The notes below the pieces were generated by a model. The model made no database searches and was not told the origin of the DNA. It worked only from the letters and a program-made list of their open reading frames with translations. Position numbers and translations under genes: made by a program. A stretch of DNA of 64,000 nucleotides from Eubacteriaceae bacterium Marseille-Q4139. GTDB taxonomy: Bacteria; Bacillota; Clostridia; Lachnospirales; Lachnospiraceae. Shown here in pieces: positions 1-11,122 of this stretch (positions are counted from its first letter, which is position 1; each line of letters starts with the position of its first letter). The stretch lies in contig JAGTTQ010000001.1 of assembly GCA_018223415.1 (NCBI GenBank), positions 2,839,365 to 2,903,364 on the forward strand, given 5' to 3'.

Positions 1-2468
<2,468 letters not shown>

Positions 2469-2547
2469 AGAAGGTTTGTGTGTGGATGGATGTGTTCAAT
2501 ATGTGGTTTTGAAGGTATGTGCCTTCTAAAATAAATAGTTTGAAAAT

Positions 2548-2619
2548 GCACGAGTGGCTCAGTGGTGGAGTATCGCCTTGCCAAGGCGAGGGTCGCGGGT
2601 TCGAATCCCGTCTCGTGCT
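2548..2619 (+). tRNA. tRNA-Gly (anticodon GCC)
   Basis: A full cloverleaf can be folded. The acceptor stem is GCACGAG/CTCGTGC, the D stem GCTC/GAGT, the anticodon stem TCGCC/GGCGA with loop TTGCCAA, and the T arm GCGGG-TTCGAAT-CCCGT. The anticodon GCC reads glycine codons GGC/GGU. The discriminator base is T and CCA is not encoded. It lies 79 bases after the 23S rRNA, so it is probably cotranscribed with the rRNA operon. Confidence 0.95.
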
Positions 2620-2628
2620 TTTTTGTTG

Positions 2629-2668
2629 GCTGAAATTCCTTGAATTTTCGAGGGGCTTCAGCTTTTTT
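2629..2668 (+). terminator. Rho-independent terminator of rRNA-tRNA operon
   Basis: An inverted repeat (GCTGAA ... TTCAGC, with imperfect inner pairing) is followed by TTTTTT, starting about ten bases after the tRNA. It probably ends the rRNA operon. No 5S rRNA gene is seen between 23S and this point. Confidence 0.75.
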
Positions 2669-2732
2669 GTTTTGCAGAAATTTTGTATTTTGTAGACAGA
2701 AGTTGTTCAACCTGCACAACCCACGGCCAAAG

Positions 2733-2765
2733 TATGCAGAAAGAACATACAAAACCGACTGCATA
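2733..2765. promoter_or_regulatory. Inverted repeat, candidate LysR-type operator
   Basis: TATGCAG at 2733-2739 and CTGCATA at 2759-2765 are a perfect 7-bp inverted repeat separated by 19 bases. It ends about 5 bases before the -35 element of the promoter for the CitMHS transporter gene. That is where LysR-type activators usually bind, and a LysR gene lies third in the same operon. The binding assignment is inference. Confidence 0.4.
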
Positions 2766-2769
2766 AGCA

Positions 2770-2799
2770 TTGGATTTCCCCGCACTTTTTCTTTAAAAT
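2770..2799 (+). promoter_or_regulatory. Promoter of CitMHS-hydrolase-LysR-kinase operon
   Basis: TTGGAT (2770-2775) and TAAAAT (2794-2799) are separated by 18 bases and lie 52 bases before the CitMHS start codon. The elements match the sigma-A consensus moderately well. Confidence 0.5.
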
Positions 2800-2851
2800 A
2801 GCAGTATAAGATTTCCGCGGAGATACAAAGAAAATAAGGGGGAAACAAAAG

Positions 2852-4150
2852 ATGTCATTTTTAGGCATTGCAGGCTTTATCCTGATGTTTATCATGGTGG
2901 CTCTGCTCTTGAAAGGGAAGACAATTCCGGCAGTCGTATTCATTGCCCTTCCGATTATTGTCGGCTTTGTGGTGGGATTTACGCCGGAGGAGATGAGCGG
3001 CTACATAAAAGACGGCGTGTCCAGCGTTTCAGAAACTGCGATTCTGTTTATTTTTGCAGTCATGTTTTTCGGCGTCATGTCGGATGCCGGTGTGTTTGAC
3101 CGGATTGTCGGCAAGGTGGTGAAATATGTCGGGAGCAATATCCTGCTTCTGATGTTTGCAACGATCCTTATTGCCATCATCGGCCATCTGGACGGCTCGG
3201 GAGCAACGACGCTTCTGATTACAATCCCGCCGCTTCTTCCATTTTATAAGAAGCTTCATGTGCGGCCAATCGTTCTTCTGGGTATTACCTGCCTTACCAT
3301 GGGCGTCATGAACATTGTACCGTGGGGCGGCCCATGCGGGAGGACGGCAGCAGCTCTTGAGGTTTCGCCGAATGAAATCTGGGCTTACTGCATCCCGGCG
3401 CAGGTATTCGGCATCGTATGCATTGCCGTGATGTGCTTCTGGTTTGCTAAAATGGAGAAAAAGCACGGTGCAGGCCTTGTGCCTGGTGAAGCGGAAGGCG
3501 CTGGCACGGCCCTCGCAGAGAACCCGCTTGCGAGACCGAAATGCTTTTGGTTCAACATTGTCCTGATTGCCTGCGTTGTACTGATGCTGACGCTCACGAA
3601 AATCCCGACCCATGTGACCTTTATGATCGCTCTTGCAGTCGGCCTCATCGTCAATTATCCGTCTCAAAAGGAGCAGAGCGAGCGGGTAAAGGCCCATGCC
3701 ACGGATGCGCTCACTATGGCGTTTACAGCGCTGGCCTCCGGTGTGCTCATCGGTATCATGGGAAAGAGCCCGATGTTAGATGCCATGACTGAGATCGTCC
3801 TTTCGTTCATGCCGGAGTCCATGGCACCGCACCTGCATGTGCTGTTTGCAACGGTCAACAGCCCTCTCAGCATGGTGATTCACGGCGATGCCCTGACATA
3901 CGGAATTGTGCCGATTGTGAACCAGATTGTCTCTGCATACGGTGTCCCGGCAGCAGCCGTCGGCGCGGCGTTCCTCATCACGTTTGGCCCGGCCATCTAT
4001 ATTATGCCGATGACGGCAGCCACTTACATGGGCCTTGGCCTTGCAGAGGTGGAGTTAAAGGATCACATTGCTTTTGCCTATAAGTATGCGTTTATTCTGG
4101 CGCTTGCGATGCTGGCCTTTGTTGTCATAACCGGTATTGTGCCGTTTTAG
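2852..4150 (+). CDS. CitMHS-family metal-citrate/proton symporter
   Basis: A 432-residue polytopic membrane protein with about 11-12 hydrophobic segments. It resembles the CitMHS family, which imports citrate or similar di/tricarboxylates complexed with a divalent metal. The conserved early-loop sequence GHLDGSGATTLLITIPPLLP and a second half containing NSPLSMVIHGDALTYG fit the ion-transporter superfamily. The start follows AGGGGGAAAC. Nine bases separate it from the serine hydrolase gene, which indicates an operon. The exact substrate cannot be read from the sequence. Confidence 0.8.
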   Translation: MSFLGIAGFILMFIMVALLLKGKTIPAVVFIALPIIVGFVVGFTPEEMSGYIKDGVSSVSETAILFIFAVMFFGVMSDAGVFDRIVGKVVKYVGSNILLLMFATILIAIIGHLDGSGATTLLITIPPLLPFYKKLHVRPIVLLGITCLTMGVMNIVPWGGPCGRTAAALEVSPNEIWAYCIPAQVFGIVCIAVMCFWFAKMEKKHGAGLVPGEAEGAGTALAENPLARPKCFWFNIVLIACVVLMLTLTKIPTHVTFMIALAVGLIVNYPSQKEQSERVKAHATDALTMAFTALASGVLIGIMGKSPMLDAMTEIVLSFMPESMAPHLHVLFATVNSPLSMVIHGDALTYGIVPIVNQIVSAYGVPAAAVGAAFLITFGPAIYIMPMTAATYMGLGLAEVELKDHIAFAYKYAFILALAMLAFVVITGIVPF

Positions 4151-4159
4151 GAGGTTATT

Positions 4160-5059
4160 ATGAAGAAAATCCAGATGGATGCATTTGAGGCGGCCACACA
4201 GGAGCTGGCCGTCAGGGGAATGGTGATTTACCAGAACGGGGAAGAGCTTCTTCATTACAGCAGAGTGCCGGAAGCGCGCCAGAACCAGTATTCGGTGACG
4301 AAGAGCTTTACTGCTGCGGCTGTGGCTTTTGCGGTGAAGGAAGGGTTGTTTTCCCTGGAGGATTCTGTGCTGGATCACTTTACAGACGATGCGCCGGAAA
4401 AGCCGTCGGAGTTTTTAAAGGAGATGAAGCTTAAGCATCTGATTACCATGTCCATGGGCTTTGAGGAGCCGATGCTTATGGGAATCATGCGGCCGAAGAT
4501 GACGGAAAAGGACTGGGTCAAGTTTGTACTGCGGGCAAACACGGTTCATAAGCCGGGAACGGTGTTCCAGTATAACAATGCAGGGCCGTATCTTTTGGGG
4601 ATTCTGATCCAGAGAAAGGCCGGCTGCTCTCTTGTGGAGTATTTGATGCCGCGGCTTTTTGAGCCTCTGGGAATTCCGATGCCGGAGTGTGAAAACGATC
4701 CTTTGGGAAATACGTTCGGGGCCGGCGGGCTTGTCATCAATGTTTCGGAGCTTGCTAGATTTGGCCTTTTCTGCCTTCAGAAGGGCGTATGGAACGGGGA
4801 ACGCCTTCTTCCCGAAGAATGGTTCCTGGAGGCAGCGGCCGGCTTTATTGAATCCGAGGGGGACGAGGAAATCGGGCACAGGTACGGATACCTGATCTGG
4901 ATTATGCCGGACGGTATGTACCGGGCCGATGGAAAGTATGGGCAGTACTGCATTGTGATCCCGAAAAAGCAGGCGGTAATCGCCGTCAATTCCATGGAAA
5001 CGGAGAGGGAAAAGGATATCCTGCGGGCGGTCATCCGTCATATAATTCCTCAGTTATAG
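4160..5059 (+). CDS. Serine hydrolase, beta-lactamase/class C-like fold
   Basis: A 299-residue protein of the serine beta-lactamase-like superfamily (Pfam Beta-lactamase). The nucleophile motif is S45-V-T-K48 and the second motif is Y138-N-N. A later GKYGQY probably stands in for the usual KTG/HTG strand motif. There is no signal peptide, so it is probably cytoplasmic and acts as an esterase, amidase or peptidase rather than as an antibiotic-resistance enzyme. It sits 9 bases after the transporter, so its substrate may be related to what that protein imports; this is inference. Confidence 0.75.
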   Translation: MKKIQMDAFEAATQELAVRGMVIYQNGEELLHYSRVPEARQNQYSVTKSFTAAAVAFAVKEGLFSLEDSVLDHFTDDAPEKPSEFLKEMKLKHLITMSMGFEEPMLMGIMRPKMTEKDWVKFVLRANTVHKPGTVFQYNNAGPYLLGILIQRKAGCSLVEYLMPRLFEPLGIPMPECENDPLGNTFGAGGLVINVSELARFGLFCLQKGVWNGERLLPEEWFLEAAAGFIESEGDEEIGHRYGYLIWIMPDGMYRADGKYGQYCIVIPKKQAVIAVNSMETEREKDILRAVIRHIIPQL

Positions 5060-5123
5060 GCTGGACATGGCCTCCGGTTTTCGGTATAATGGACGAAAAA
5101 GAGGACAGCCGGCGGAGGCAGAC

Positions 5124-6047
5124 ATGGATTTTAAAGAGCTTGAATATATTCTTGTCATCGCACAGGAGAAGAACATTTCCAAAGCGGCTGAGAGGCTTTA
5201 TGTCTCTCAGCCTGCTTTGAGTCGTGCGCTTCTAAAGGTGGAAGACCGCCTGGGTGTCAGCCTCTTTTTCAGGAAAAACCGGCAGTACATCCCGACGTAT
5301 GCAGGGGAGCTGTATCTCGACATGGCCCGTACAGTTTTAAATAAAAAGCATGAGTTCGACCGGCAGATCAAAAAGCTTACGGAGGAAAACGGAGGGAGCA
5401 TATCGTTCGGCATTACGCCGGGCCGCGGAAGGACGATTCTTCCGAAGATCCTGCCGCTGTTCCGCGAGGCGTTTCCCGGCTGCGAGCTGAGAATCTGCGA
5501 GGGAGACATCGGGCAGCTGGAGCGGAGCTTAAGGGACGGAACCATCGAGATTGCTTTTTTCACCATGCTTTCAGATGGGGAGAAAAATGGGAATCTGCAT
5601 TATGAGCGGATTTCCAGGGAGGAAATCGTGCTCTGTACGGCAAAAACCGAAAAGTACGGGCTTTTAGGGAGCCCGAAACAGGGCCGGAAATATCCGTGGA
5701 TTGACCTTAAGCTTTTAAAAAACGAGACGTTCCTGCTTCTTAAAAACAATATGCGCCTGGGCCAGTTTTCGGAAAAAGTGCTTTCCGAATATGGGATGAC
5801 GCCGGAGATTATGGAGTTAAATTCCATCGATACGGCCCTGGCTCTTGTGGGGCAGCAGTATGGCGTGGCGTTTGCCTGCGGCTTTAAGCTGGAGGAACAT
5901 GCCAATGCAAAGGAAATTCTCGTGTTTTCCTTTGGGGATGAGACTCCTGAGTGGGATTTTGTGGCTGCGTTTGACGCTTCTTATGCGGTGCGGCGTCCCG
6001 CCCGGTATCTGGTCGATTTGATGAAAGGTCTGAATGACGTGATATAG
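5124..6047 (+). CDS. LysR-family transcriptional regulator
   Basis: A 307-residue LysR-type regulator. An N-terminal winged helix-turn-helix (residues 1-62, MDFKELEYILVIAQEKNISK then SQPALSRAL) is followed by a periplasmic-binding-like effector domain. The open frame extends 19 codons upstream, but ATG 5124 is preceded by GGAGG at a good distance and begins the conserved family sequence, so it is chosen. The gene lies in the operon after the transporter and hydrolase and probably controls the operon in response to its substrate. The inverted repeat at 2733-2765 is a candidate target. Confidence 0.88.
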   Translation: MDFKELEYILVIAQEKNISKAAERLYVSQPALSRALLKVEDRLGVSLFFRKNRQYIPTYAGELYLDMARTVLNKKHEFDRQIKKLTEENGGSISFGITPGRGRTILPKILPLFREAFPGCELRICEGDIGQLERSLRDGTIEIAFFTMLSDGEKNGNLHYERISREEIVLCTAKTEKYGLLGSPKQGRKYPWIDLKLLKNETFLLLKNNMRLGQFSEKVLSEYGMTPEIMELNSIDTALALVGQQYGVAFACGFKLEEHANAKEILVFSFGDETPEWDFVAAFDASYAVRRPARYLVDLMKGLNDVI

Positions 6048-6059
6048 GAGGAAATGGAA

Positions 6060-7031
6060 ATGGAGAAACGATATGACGTAACGGCGCTCGGCGAGCTGCT
6101 GATTGACTTTACGGAGAACGGCTTAAGCAGCCAGGGGAACCCGCTTTTGGAGGCCAATCCCGGCGGGGCGCCCTGCAATGTGTTGGCGATGCTTCAGAAG
6201 CTGGGACGGAAGACGTCCTTTATTGGCAAGGTGGGAGACGATCAGTTTGGAAAGATGTTAAAGGAAGCCATCGAAAGCACAGGGATTGATTCGGGAAATC
6301 TGGTGTTTGACGGCGAAATCCACACGACGTTAGCGTTTGTCCATACATTCCCGGACGGGGACAGGGATTTTTCCTTTTACCGGAACCCCGGCGCTGATGT
6401 GATGCTCAGGAAGGAAGAGGTGCAGAAGGAGCGGATTGAGGCCTCCAGGATTTTCCATTTCGGGAGCCTTTCCTTTACCCATAAGGAGTCCAGGGAAGCT
6501 GTGTGTTTCGCAATTCAGACAGCGAAGGAGGCCGGCGTCCTTGTGAGCTTTGACCCGAATCTTCGTGAGCCATTGTGGAAGAGCCTTGAGGACGCCAAAG
6601 CAGCCATCGCCTACGGCATGGAACAGTGCGATGTTTTGAAGATTTCGGACAACGAGGTGGTGTTCATGACGGGCGAAGAAGACTATGACAGGGGAGTTTC
6701 CCTCCTTCAGGAAACATACGGAATCCCTTTGATTTTCCTGACCATGGGAAAAGACGGGAGCCGTGCTTATTATAAAGGCCGGAAGATAGAGGCGGCGCCG
6801 TTCCCCCAGGAGAACACCATTGAAACGACAGGCGCTGGAGACACGTTTACCGGCTGTATCCTGAACGGGCTTCTCGATACGGGCATGGAAAACCTTACCG
6901 ATGAGGCGTTAGTTCAGATGATGACCTTTGCCAATGCGGCGGCGGCGTTAATTACCACAAGGCGCGGGGCCTTGAAGGTGATGCCGGAGAGGGCAGAGGT
7001 AATGAAGGTTTTGGAGAAAAAAGAAAAATAG
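6060..7031 (+). CDS. PfkB-family carbohydrate kinase, fructokinase-like
   Basis: A 323-residue ribokinase/PfkB family sugar kinase. The N-terminal motif NPGGAPCNVLAMLQKLG and the C-terminal signature TTGAGDTFTG, with catalytic Asp at about residue 261, are both present. The pattern is closest to fructokinases (ScrK type), which phosphorylate fructose to fructose-6-phosphate. AGGAGG lies at 6046-6051. ATG 6060 is better spaced than ATG 6054 in the same frame, so it is preferred. This is the last gene of the operon and a strong terminator follows. Confidence 0.85.
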   Translation: MEKRYDVTALGELLIDFTENGLSSQGNPLLEANPGGAPCNVLAMLQKLGRKTSFIGKVGDDQFGKMLKEAIESTGIDSGNLVFDGEIHTTLAFVHTFPDGDRDFSFYRNPGADVMLRKEEVQKERIEASRIFHFGSLSFTHKESREAVCFAIQTAKEAGVLVSFDPNLREPLWKSLEDAKAAIAYGMEQCDVLKISDNEVVFMTGEEDYDRGVSLLQETYGIPLIFLTMGKDGSRAYYKGRKIEAAPFPQENTIETTGAGDTFTGCILNGLLDTGMENLTDEALVQMMTFANAAAALITTRRGALKVMPERAEVMKVLEKKEK

Positions 7032-7044
7032 AAAGCAGACAGAA

Positions 7045-7077
7045 GACAGCACCGGACGAATCCGGGGCTGTCTTTTT
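7045..7077 (+). terminator. Rho-independent terminator after sugar kinase
   Basis: The stem GACAGC-CCGGA / TCCGG-GGCTGTC around a CGAA tetraloop is followed by TTTTT. It begins 13 bases after the kinase stop codon. Confidence 0.9.
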
Positions 7078-7171
7078 AAACATAAAAGAAATTCTCCGTC
7101 AACATATTCCCGTTCCCGGAAAGCCGGTTTTAGAGAAGACCTCAAGAGGTATTTTGTTAGAAAAATTTAAC

Positions 7172-7200
7172 TTTTCAACCCCAATAAATTGTTATATAAT
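7172..7200 (+). promoter_or_regulatory. Promoter of rho operon
   Basis: TTTTCA (7172-7177), a 17-base spacer and a perfect TATAAT (7195-7200) lie in AT-rich sequence. Transcription would start near 7207, giving an untranslated leader of about 120 bases before rho. Many rho genes are autoregulated in such a leader, but no terminator hairpin is seen here. Confidence 0.75.
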
Positions 7201-7325
7201 GAAGTCATCAGCAGGACAGAGAGCAAAGGACAGATTTGAAAGTCCGCAGTATAGAATCTATCAGTCTTTTTATCTTTCAAAAATCCCCAATGATAACAAA
7301 CCAAATTTTAATGAGGAGATAATAT

Positions 7326-8861
7326 ATGCGTGAAAAATTAGCAACACTGCCATTGGCGCAGCTTCGTGAACTGGCGAAGGGCCAGGGAATCAAAAACGTC
7401 AGCGGGCTCAGGAAGTCAGAGCTGATCGACAGGCTGTGCGAGCTGGCAGAAAAAGAAGAACAGGAAAAACAGGAGAGGGAGGCGTCCCAGGCAGAGCCGG
7501 CGGAAGCACCGGCCGAAGTGCATTCCCAGGCTGCGCCGGTGGCTGCACCGCAGGCGGCAGATCCCGCCAGGAGGCGCCAGGCATACAGCCATCCGGAGCG
7601 GCCTGTGCGCCAGAGCCAGAACGGCCAGGGGACAGAAATCCGCCAGGAGATGCGCCAGAACGGCGGCCTTCAGGAAAACAGCGTGAGCGCCCCGGCCTCG
7701 GATCCCAAGGTGGAGCTTCAGGAGCTGGACAGCGGCATCGAGGCCAACGGCATCCTGGAGGTGATGCCGGACGGCTTCGGCTTCATCCGCTGTGAAAACT
7801 ATCTGCCGGGGGAGAACGACGTCTATGTGGCGCCGTCCCAGATCCGCCGCTTCAACATGAAGACCGGCGATATCATCCGCGGCAGCAGGAGAGTCCGTAC
7901 GGCGACGGAAAAATTCGCTGCCCTTTTGTATGTGACCTCCATCAACGGCTATCCGGTAAACCAGGCGGAGCGGCGGCCCAACTTTGAGGATCTGACGCCG
8001 ATTTTCCCCAACCAGCGGTTAAGCCTGGAGGTGCGGAACGGCCGCAACACGACGGCCATGCGCGTCATGGATCTTCTGGCGCCCATCGGTAAGGGCCAGC
8101 GAGGCATGATCGTCTCCCCGCCGAAGGCAGGAAAGACGACGCTTTTAAAACAGGTGGCAAAGGCTGTGACCACCAATTTTCCGGACATGCACTTAATTAT
8201 CCTTTTAATTGACGAGCGTCCCGAGGAGGTTACGGACATCAAGGAATCCGTGGTAGGGCCGAACGTGGAGGTCATCTATTCCACCTTCGATGAGCTGCCT
8301 GACCGCCATAAACGGGTATCTGAGATGGTAATCGAGCGGGCCAAGAGGCTTGTGGAACACGGCCGCGACGTGATGATCCTTTTGGACAGCATCACCCGCC
8401 TTGCTCGCGCCTACAACCTGGTTGTGCCGCCCAGCGGCCGTACCCTTTCCGGCGGTCTCGACCCGGCGGCCCTCCATATGCCGAAGCGGTTCTTCGGCGC
8501 CGCCAGAAACATGAGGGAAGGCGGCAGCCTTACGATTCTCGCCACGGCTCTTGTGGACACGGGAAGCCGTATGGACGATGTGATTTACGAGGAATTCAAG
8601 GGAACCGGCAACATGGAGCTGGTGTTAGACCGGAAGCTCTCGGAAAAGAGGATTTTCCCGGCCATCGACATCTTAAAGTCCGGCACCAGACGCGACGATT
8701 TGCTGCTTTCCCGCGAGGAGGCCGAGGCCGTGGACAACATCCGCAAGGCGACGAATTCCATGAAGGCCGACGAGGCCGTGGAAAAGATCCTGGATCTGTT
8801 TGCCAGGACGCGGTCCAACCGCGAGTTTGTGGATATGGCGAAAAAAATGAGGTTCTTCTAA
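7326..8861 (+). CDS. rho: Transcription termination factor Rho
   Basis: A 511-residue hexameric RNA-dependent ATPase that ends transcripts. The order is an N-terminal Rho_N helical domain (residues 1-40), a long low-complexity insert rich in E, A, Q and R (about 41-135), a cold-shock-like RNA-binding domain (140-215; GILEVMPDGFGFIR), and the RecA-like motor with Walker A PPKAGKTT near 265 and Walker B MILLDSITRLARAYN. The insert makes it longer than the roughly 420 residues of E. coli Rho. It is first in an operon with the IclR regulator, 16 bases downstream. Confidence 0.97.
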   Translation: MREKLATLPLAQLRELAKGQGIKNVSGLRKSELIDRLCELAEKEEQEKQEREASQAEPAEAPAEVHSQAAPVAAPQAADPARRRQAYSHPERPVRQSQNGQGTEIRQEMRQNGGLQENSVSAPASDPKVELQELDSGIEANGILEVMPDGFGFIRCENYLPGENDVYVAPSQIRRFNMKTGDIIRGSRRVRTATEKFAALLYVTSINGYPVNQAERRPNFEDLTPIFPNQRLSLEVRNGRNTTAMRVMDLLAPIGKGQRGMIVSPPKAGKTTLLKQVAKAVTTNFPDMHLIILLIDERPEEVTDIKESVVGPNVEVIYSTFDELPDRHKRVSEMVIERAKRLVEHGRDVMILLDSITRLARAYNLVVPPSGRTLSGGLDPAALHMPKRFFGAARNMREGGSLTILATALVDTGSRMDDVIYEEFKGTGNMELVLDRKLSEKRIFPAIDILKSGTRRDDLLLSREEAEAVDNIRKATNSMKADEAVEKILDLFARTRSNREFVDMAKKMRFF

Positions 8862-8877
8862 GCCGGAGGCAGGAAAC

Positions 8878-9663
8878 ATGAAGGAAGAAGCGTCAAAAAA
8901 TCCGATTCAGGTTGCGGAAAAGATTTTTCTTGTGATCGAGACCCTGGCGGAAAACGGGCCCATGGGGATCATGGAGCTCAGCAGCAGCCTGGGGTACCAT
9001 AAAAGCACGACCCACCGCCTGGTGAATTCCCTCGTCTGCCTGGGATACATCCGCCAGGACGAGGAGTCCTTAAAATATTCGCTGTCCCTGAAATTTTTAG
9101 AGATCGGCGGAAAGATATTGGAGCAGACCAACATGGCCGCCCTGATCCATCCGTCGCTTAAAAAGCTGTCGGAGCAGACCGGGGAGACGGTTCATCTCGT
9201 CCAGAGAGAGGGGACGGAGGCCGTCTACATCGACAAGGTGGAATCCAGCGCCAGCTCCATCCGCATGGTATCGCGCGTGGGGAGCCGGATCCCCCTTTAC
9301 TGCTCCGGTGTCGGCAAGGCGCTTTTGGCGGAGCTTTCCGACGAGGAGATCCGCGCCATATGGGAGGCCTCCAGGATCCGCCGTCTGACGCCCTATACGA
9401 TCACGTCCTTAGACGAGCTCATGGAGCGTGTCGGCGAGGTGCGGAAAAACGGTTTCGCGGTGGACGACGAGGAAAACGAGGAAGGCGTCCGCTGCATCGC
9501 GGTCAGCATCCGGGATTACCACAAGGAGCCGGTTTATGCCTTAAGCATTTCGGCTCCGGTGGGACGGATGACGGGGGAACGGATGAAGGAGCTGGAAAGG
9601 GACGTGCTGGAATTTAAAAAAGAGCTGGCAAAGAACCTGGGCTTCCGGGGGACAGGCCGGTAG
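8878..9663 (+). CDS. IclR-family transcriptional regulator
   Basis: A 261-residue IclR-type regulator. The N-terminal winged helix-turn-helix spans residues 10-70 (GIMELSSSLGYHKSTTHRLV) and the C-terminal GAF-like effector domain 80-255 (VEVRKNGFAVDDEENEEGVR is the family's characteristic stretch). It begins 16 bases after rho and ends 17 bases before the amidohydrolase. It probably controls the amidohydrolase in response to the substrate. Co-location with rho is probably incidental. Confidence 0.9.
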   Translation: MKEEASKNPIQVAEKIFLVIETLAENGPMGIMELSSSLGYHKSTTHRLVNSLVCLGYIRQDEESLKYSLSLKFLEIGGKILEQTNMAALIHPSLKKLSEQTGETVHLVQREGTEAVYIDKVESSASSIRMVSRVGSRIPLYCSGVGKALLAELSDEEIRAIWEASRIRRLTPYTITSLDELMERVGEVRKNGFAVDDEENEEGVRCIAVSIRDYHKEPVYALSISAPVGRMTGERMKELERDVLEFKKELAKNLGFRGTGR

Positions 9664-9680
9664 AAAAAGGAGGCGGAGCA

Positions 9681-11099
9681 ATGTTTGACATTCTGATGAT
9701 CCACGGAGTTGTGATTCCCATGGACGAAGAGCACCGCATTTACCAGGACGGCTACGTTGCCATCACGGGCGATACCATCGCTGCGGTCGGGGACATGCGG
9801 GAGCTTTCTGTGCTTCCGGAGGCAAAACGCATCCTGGACGCAGCGGGGAACGCGGTGCTCCCGGGGCTTGTGGACGGCCACGGGCATGCCGGGCACTGCC
9901 TTGTAAAAACCATGGGCGAGCATCTGGATTCGGCCTGGGAGCCCATGGCCGAGGAGATTTACTACCGCTGTACGGATGAAGCTTTCTGGTACGCGGAAGG
10001 CGCCCTGGCGGCCGCAGAGCGGGTGAAATTCGGCATCACGACAGGCGTTTCCATGATCGGCAACACGCCGCAGATTGATATGCTGGAGCCGTTAGCGGCA
10101 AACCTGGAGGCGTCGTCCTCGGTGGGGATCCGCCAGCTAAGCGGCATCGGCTGCGCCAACGGGCCGTGGCCGAAGCATGCCAGGCGGTTTTTAAAGGACG
10201 GCACGGTGAAAGAGTATGACGTCACGCCGGACATGGCTTACGAGACGACGAGACGGGCCGTAAGGGAGTTAAACGGAAAATACCCGGCCGCCTCCTGCAT
10301 CGTGGCTCCCGGCCGCATGGGCAGGCGCCCCGGCGAAAGCGACGAGGCCAACATCCGCCACAACCGCACCATGCATGAAATTGCCATGGAATACGGCACG
10401 CCGCTCCATACCCATGCGTTTGGCGGCGACGTGCAGTTCCTCTATGACACGACGCCGGAGGTTTTGCGGGAGACGCTGTCCCTGACCCACAGCACCGGTT
10501 ACAGCGACAGGGAGCTTGACATCCTGGCGGAGACGGGCGCCTACGTTTTCCATGGGCCGACGACGCGTTCCGCCATACGGAAGTTCTGCCCGGTTTATAA
10601 GATGATGAAGCGGGGCGTCCATGTGGCCGTCGTGACAGACGGGACGGCGCCGGACAGGAGCTTTGATATCTGGCGCGACATGAAAAATGTCCAGCTTCTC
10701 CAGAGGACAAGCGAAAGCGATACGGACATCCTGCCCTGCGGGAAGGTGCTGGAATTAGTGACAAAAGAACCGGCGAAGGCGCTTGGAATCTGGGATCAGG
10801 TGGGTTCCCTGGAGCCGGGAAAGAAGGCGGACGTGATTGTTGTGAACGTCCATCAGCCTCATCTGGCGCCTTTCGGGATCATGCCGGTCCAGCGTCTCGT
10901 CTATCATGCCATGGGACAGGACGTGGATACGTCCATCATTGACGGAAAAATCGTGATGGAAAACAGGAAGCTGATGCTTGCGGATGAGGCAAAGATTTTA
11001 AAGGATGCCGAGACGGCGTTTTTTGCGATGATGGAGCGGTTCGGAAGACGGGACGTGCTGGAAAACAGCCGCCTTTACGAGCTGGACGGCGGGAAATAA
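9681..11099 (+). CDS. Amidohydrolase, TrzA/AtzB-like metal-dependent deaminase
   Basis: A 472-residue member of the amidohydrolase superfamily, cytosolic, acting on a C-N bond of a cyclic nitrogen compound. The metal motif H67-G-H69 in VDGHGHAGH, the later LHTHAFGGD and an aspartate in VVTDGTAPDRSFD follow the expected order. The C-terminal EPGKKADVIVVNV is typical of TrzA/AtzB, guanine deaminase and S-adenosylhomocysteine deaminase relatives. Start ATG follows AAGGAGGCGG. An IclR gene directly upstream suggests substrate-inducible catabolism. The substrate is not determinable from sequence alone. Confidence 0.8.
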   Translation: MFDILMIHGVVIPMDEEHRIYQDGYVAITGDTIAAVGDMRELSVLPEAKRILDAAGNAVLPGLVDGHGHAGHCLVKTMGEHLDSAWEPMAEEIYYRCTDEAFWYAEGALAAAERVKFGITTGVSMIGNTPQIDMLEPLAANLEASSSVGIRQLSGIGCANGPWPKHARRFLKDGTVKEYDVTPDMAYETTRRAVRELNGKYPAASCIVAPGRMGRRPGESDEANIRHNRTMHEIAMEYGTPLHTHAFGGDVQFLYDTTPEVLRETLSLTHSTGYSDRELDILAETGAYVFHGPTTRSAIRKFCPVYKMMKRGVHVAVVTDGTAPDRSFDIWRDMKNVQLLQRTSESDTDILPCGKVLELVTKEPAKALGIWDQVGSLEPGKKADVIVVNVHQPHLAPFGIMPVQRLVYHAMGQDVDTSIIDGKIVMENRKLMLADEAKILKDAETAFFAMMERFGRRDVLENSRLYELDGGK

Positions 11100-11122
11100 A
11101 AAGTGCGCGCGGATGCGCGCAC
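11097..11122 (-). terminator. Terminator of DUF5714-type gene
   Basis: GTGCGCGC/GCGCGCAC forms a GC-rich 8-bp stem with a GGAT loop. Read on the minus strand it is followed by TTTTTAT, so it terminates the minus-strand gene whose stop codon overlaps its edge. It also begins right at the stop codon of the plus-strand amidohydrolase. Confidence 0.75.

Noticed and set aside
4160..5059. Antibiotic-resistance beta-lactamase
   Set aside because: The fold motifs are present but there is no signal peptide, and the context is a metabolic operon; such cytosolic proteins are usually esterases or peptidases.
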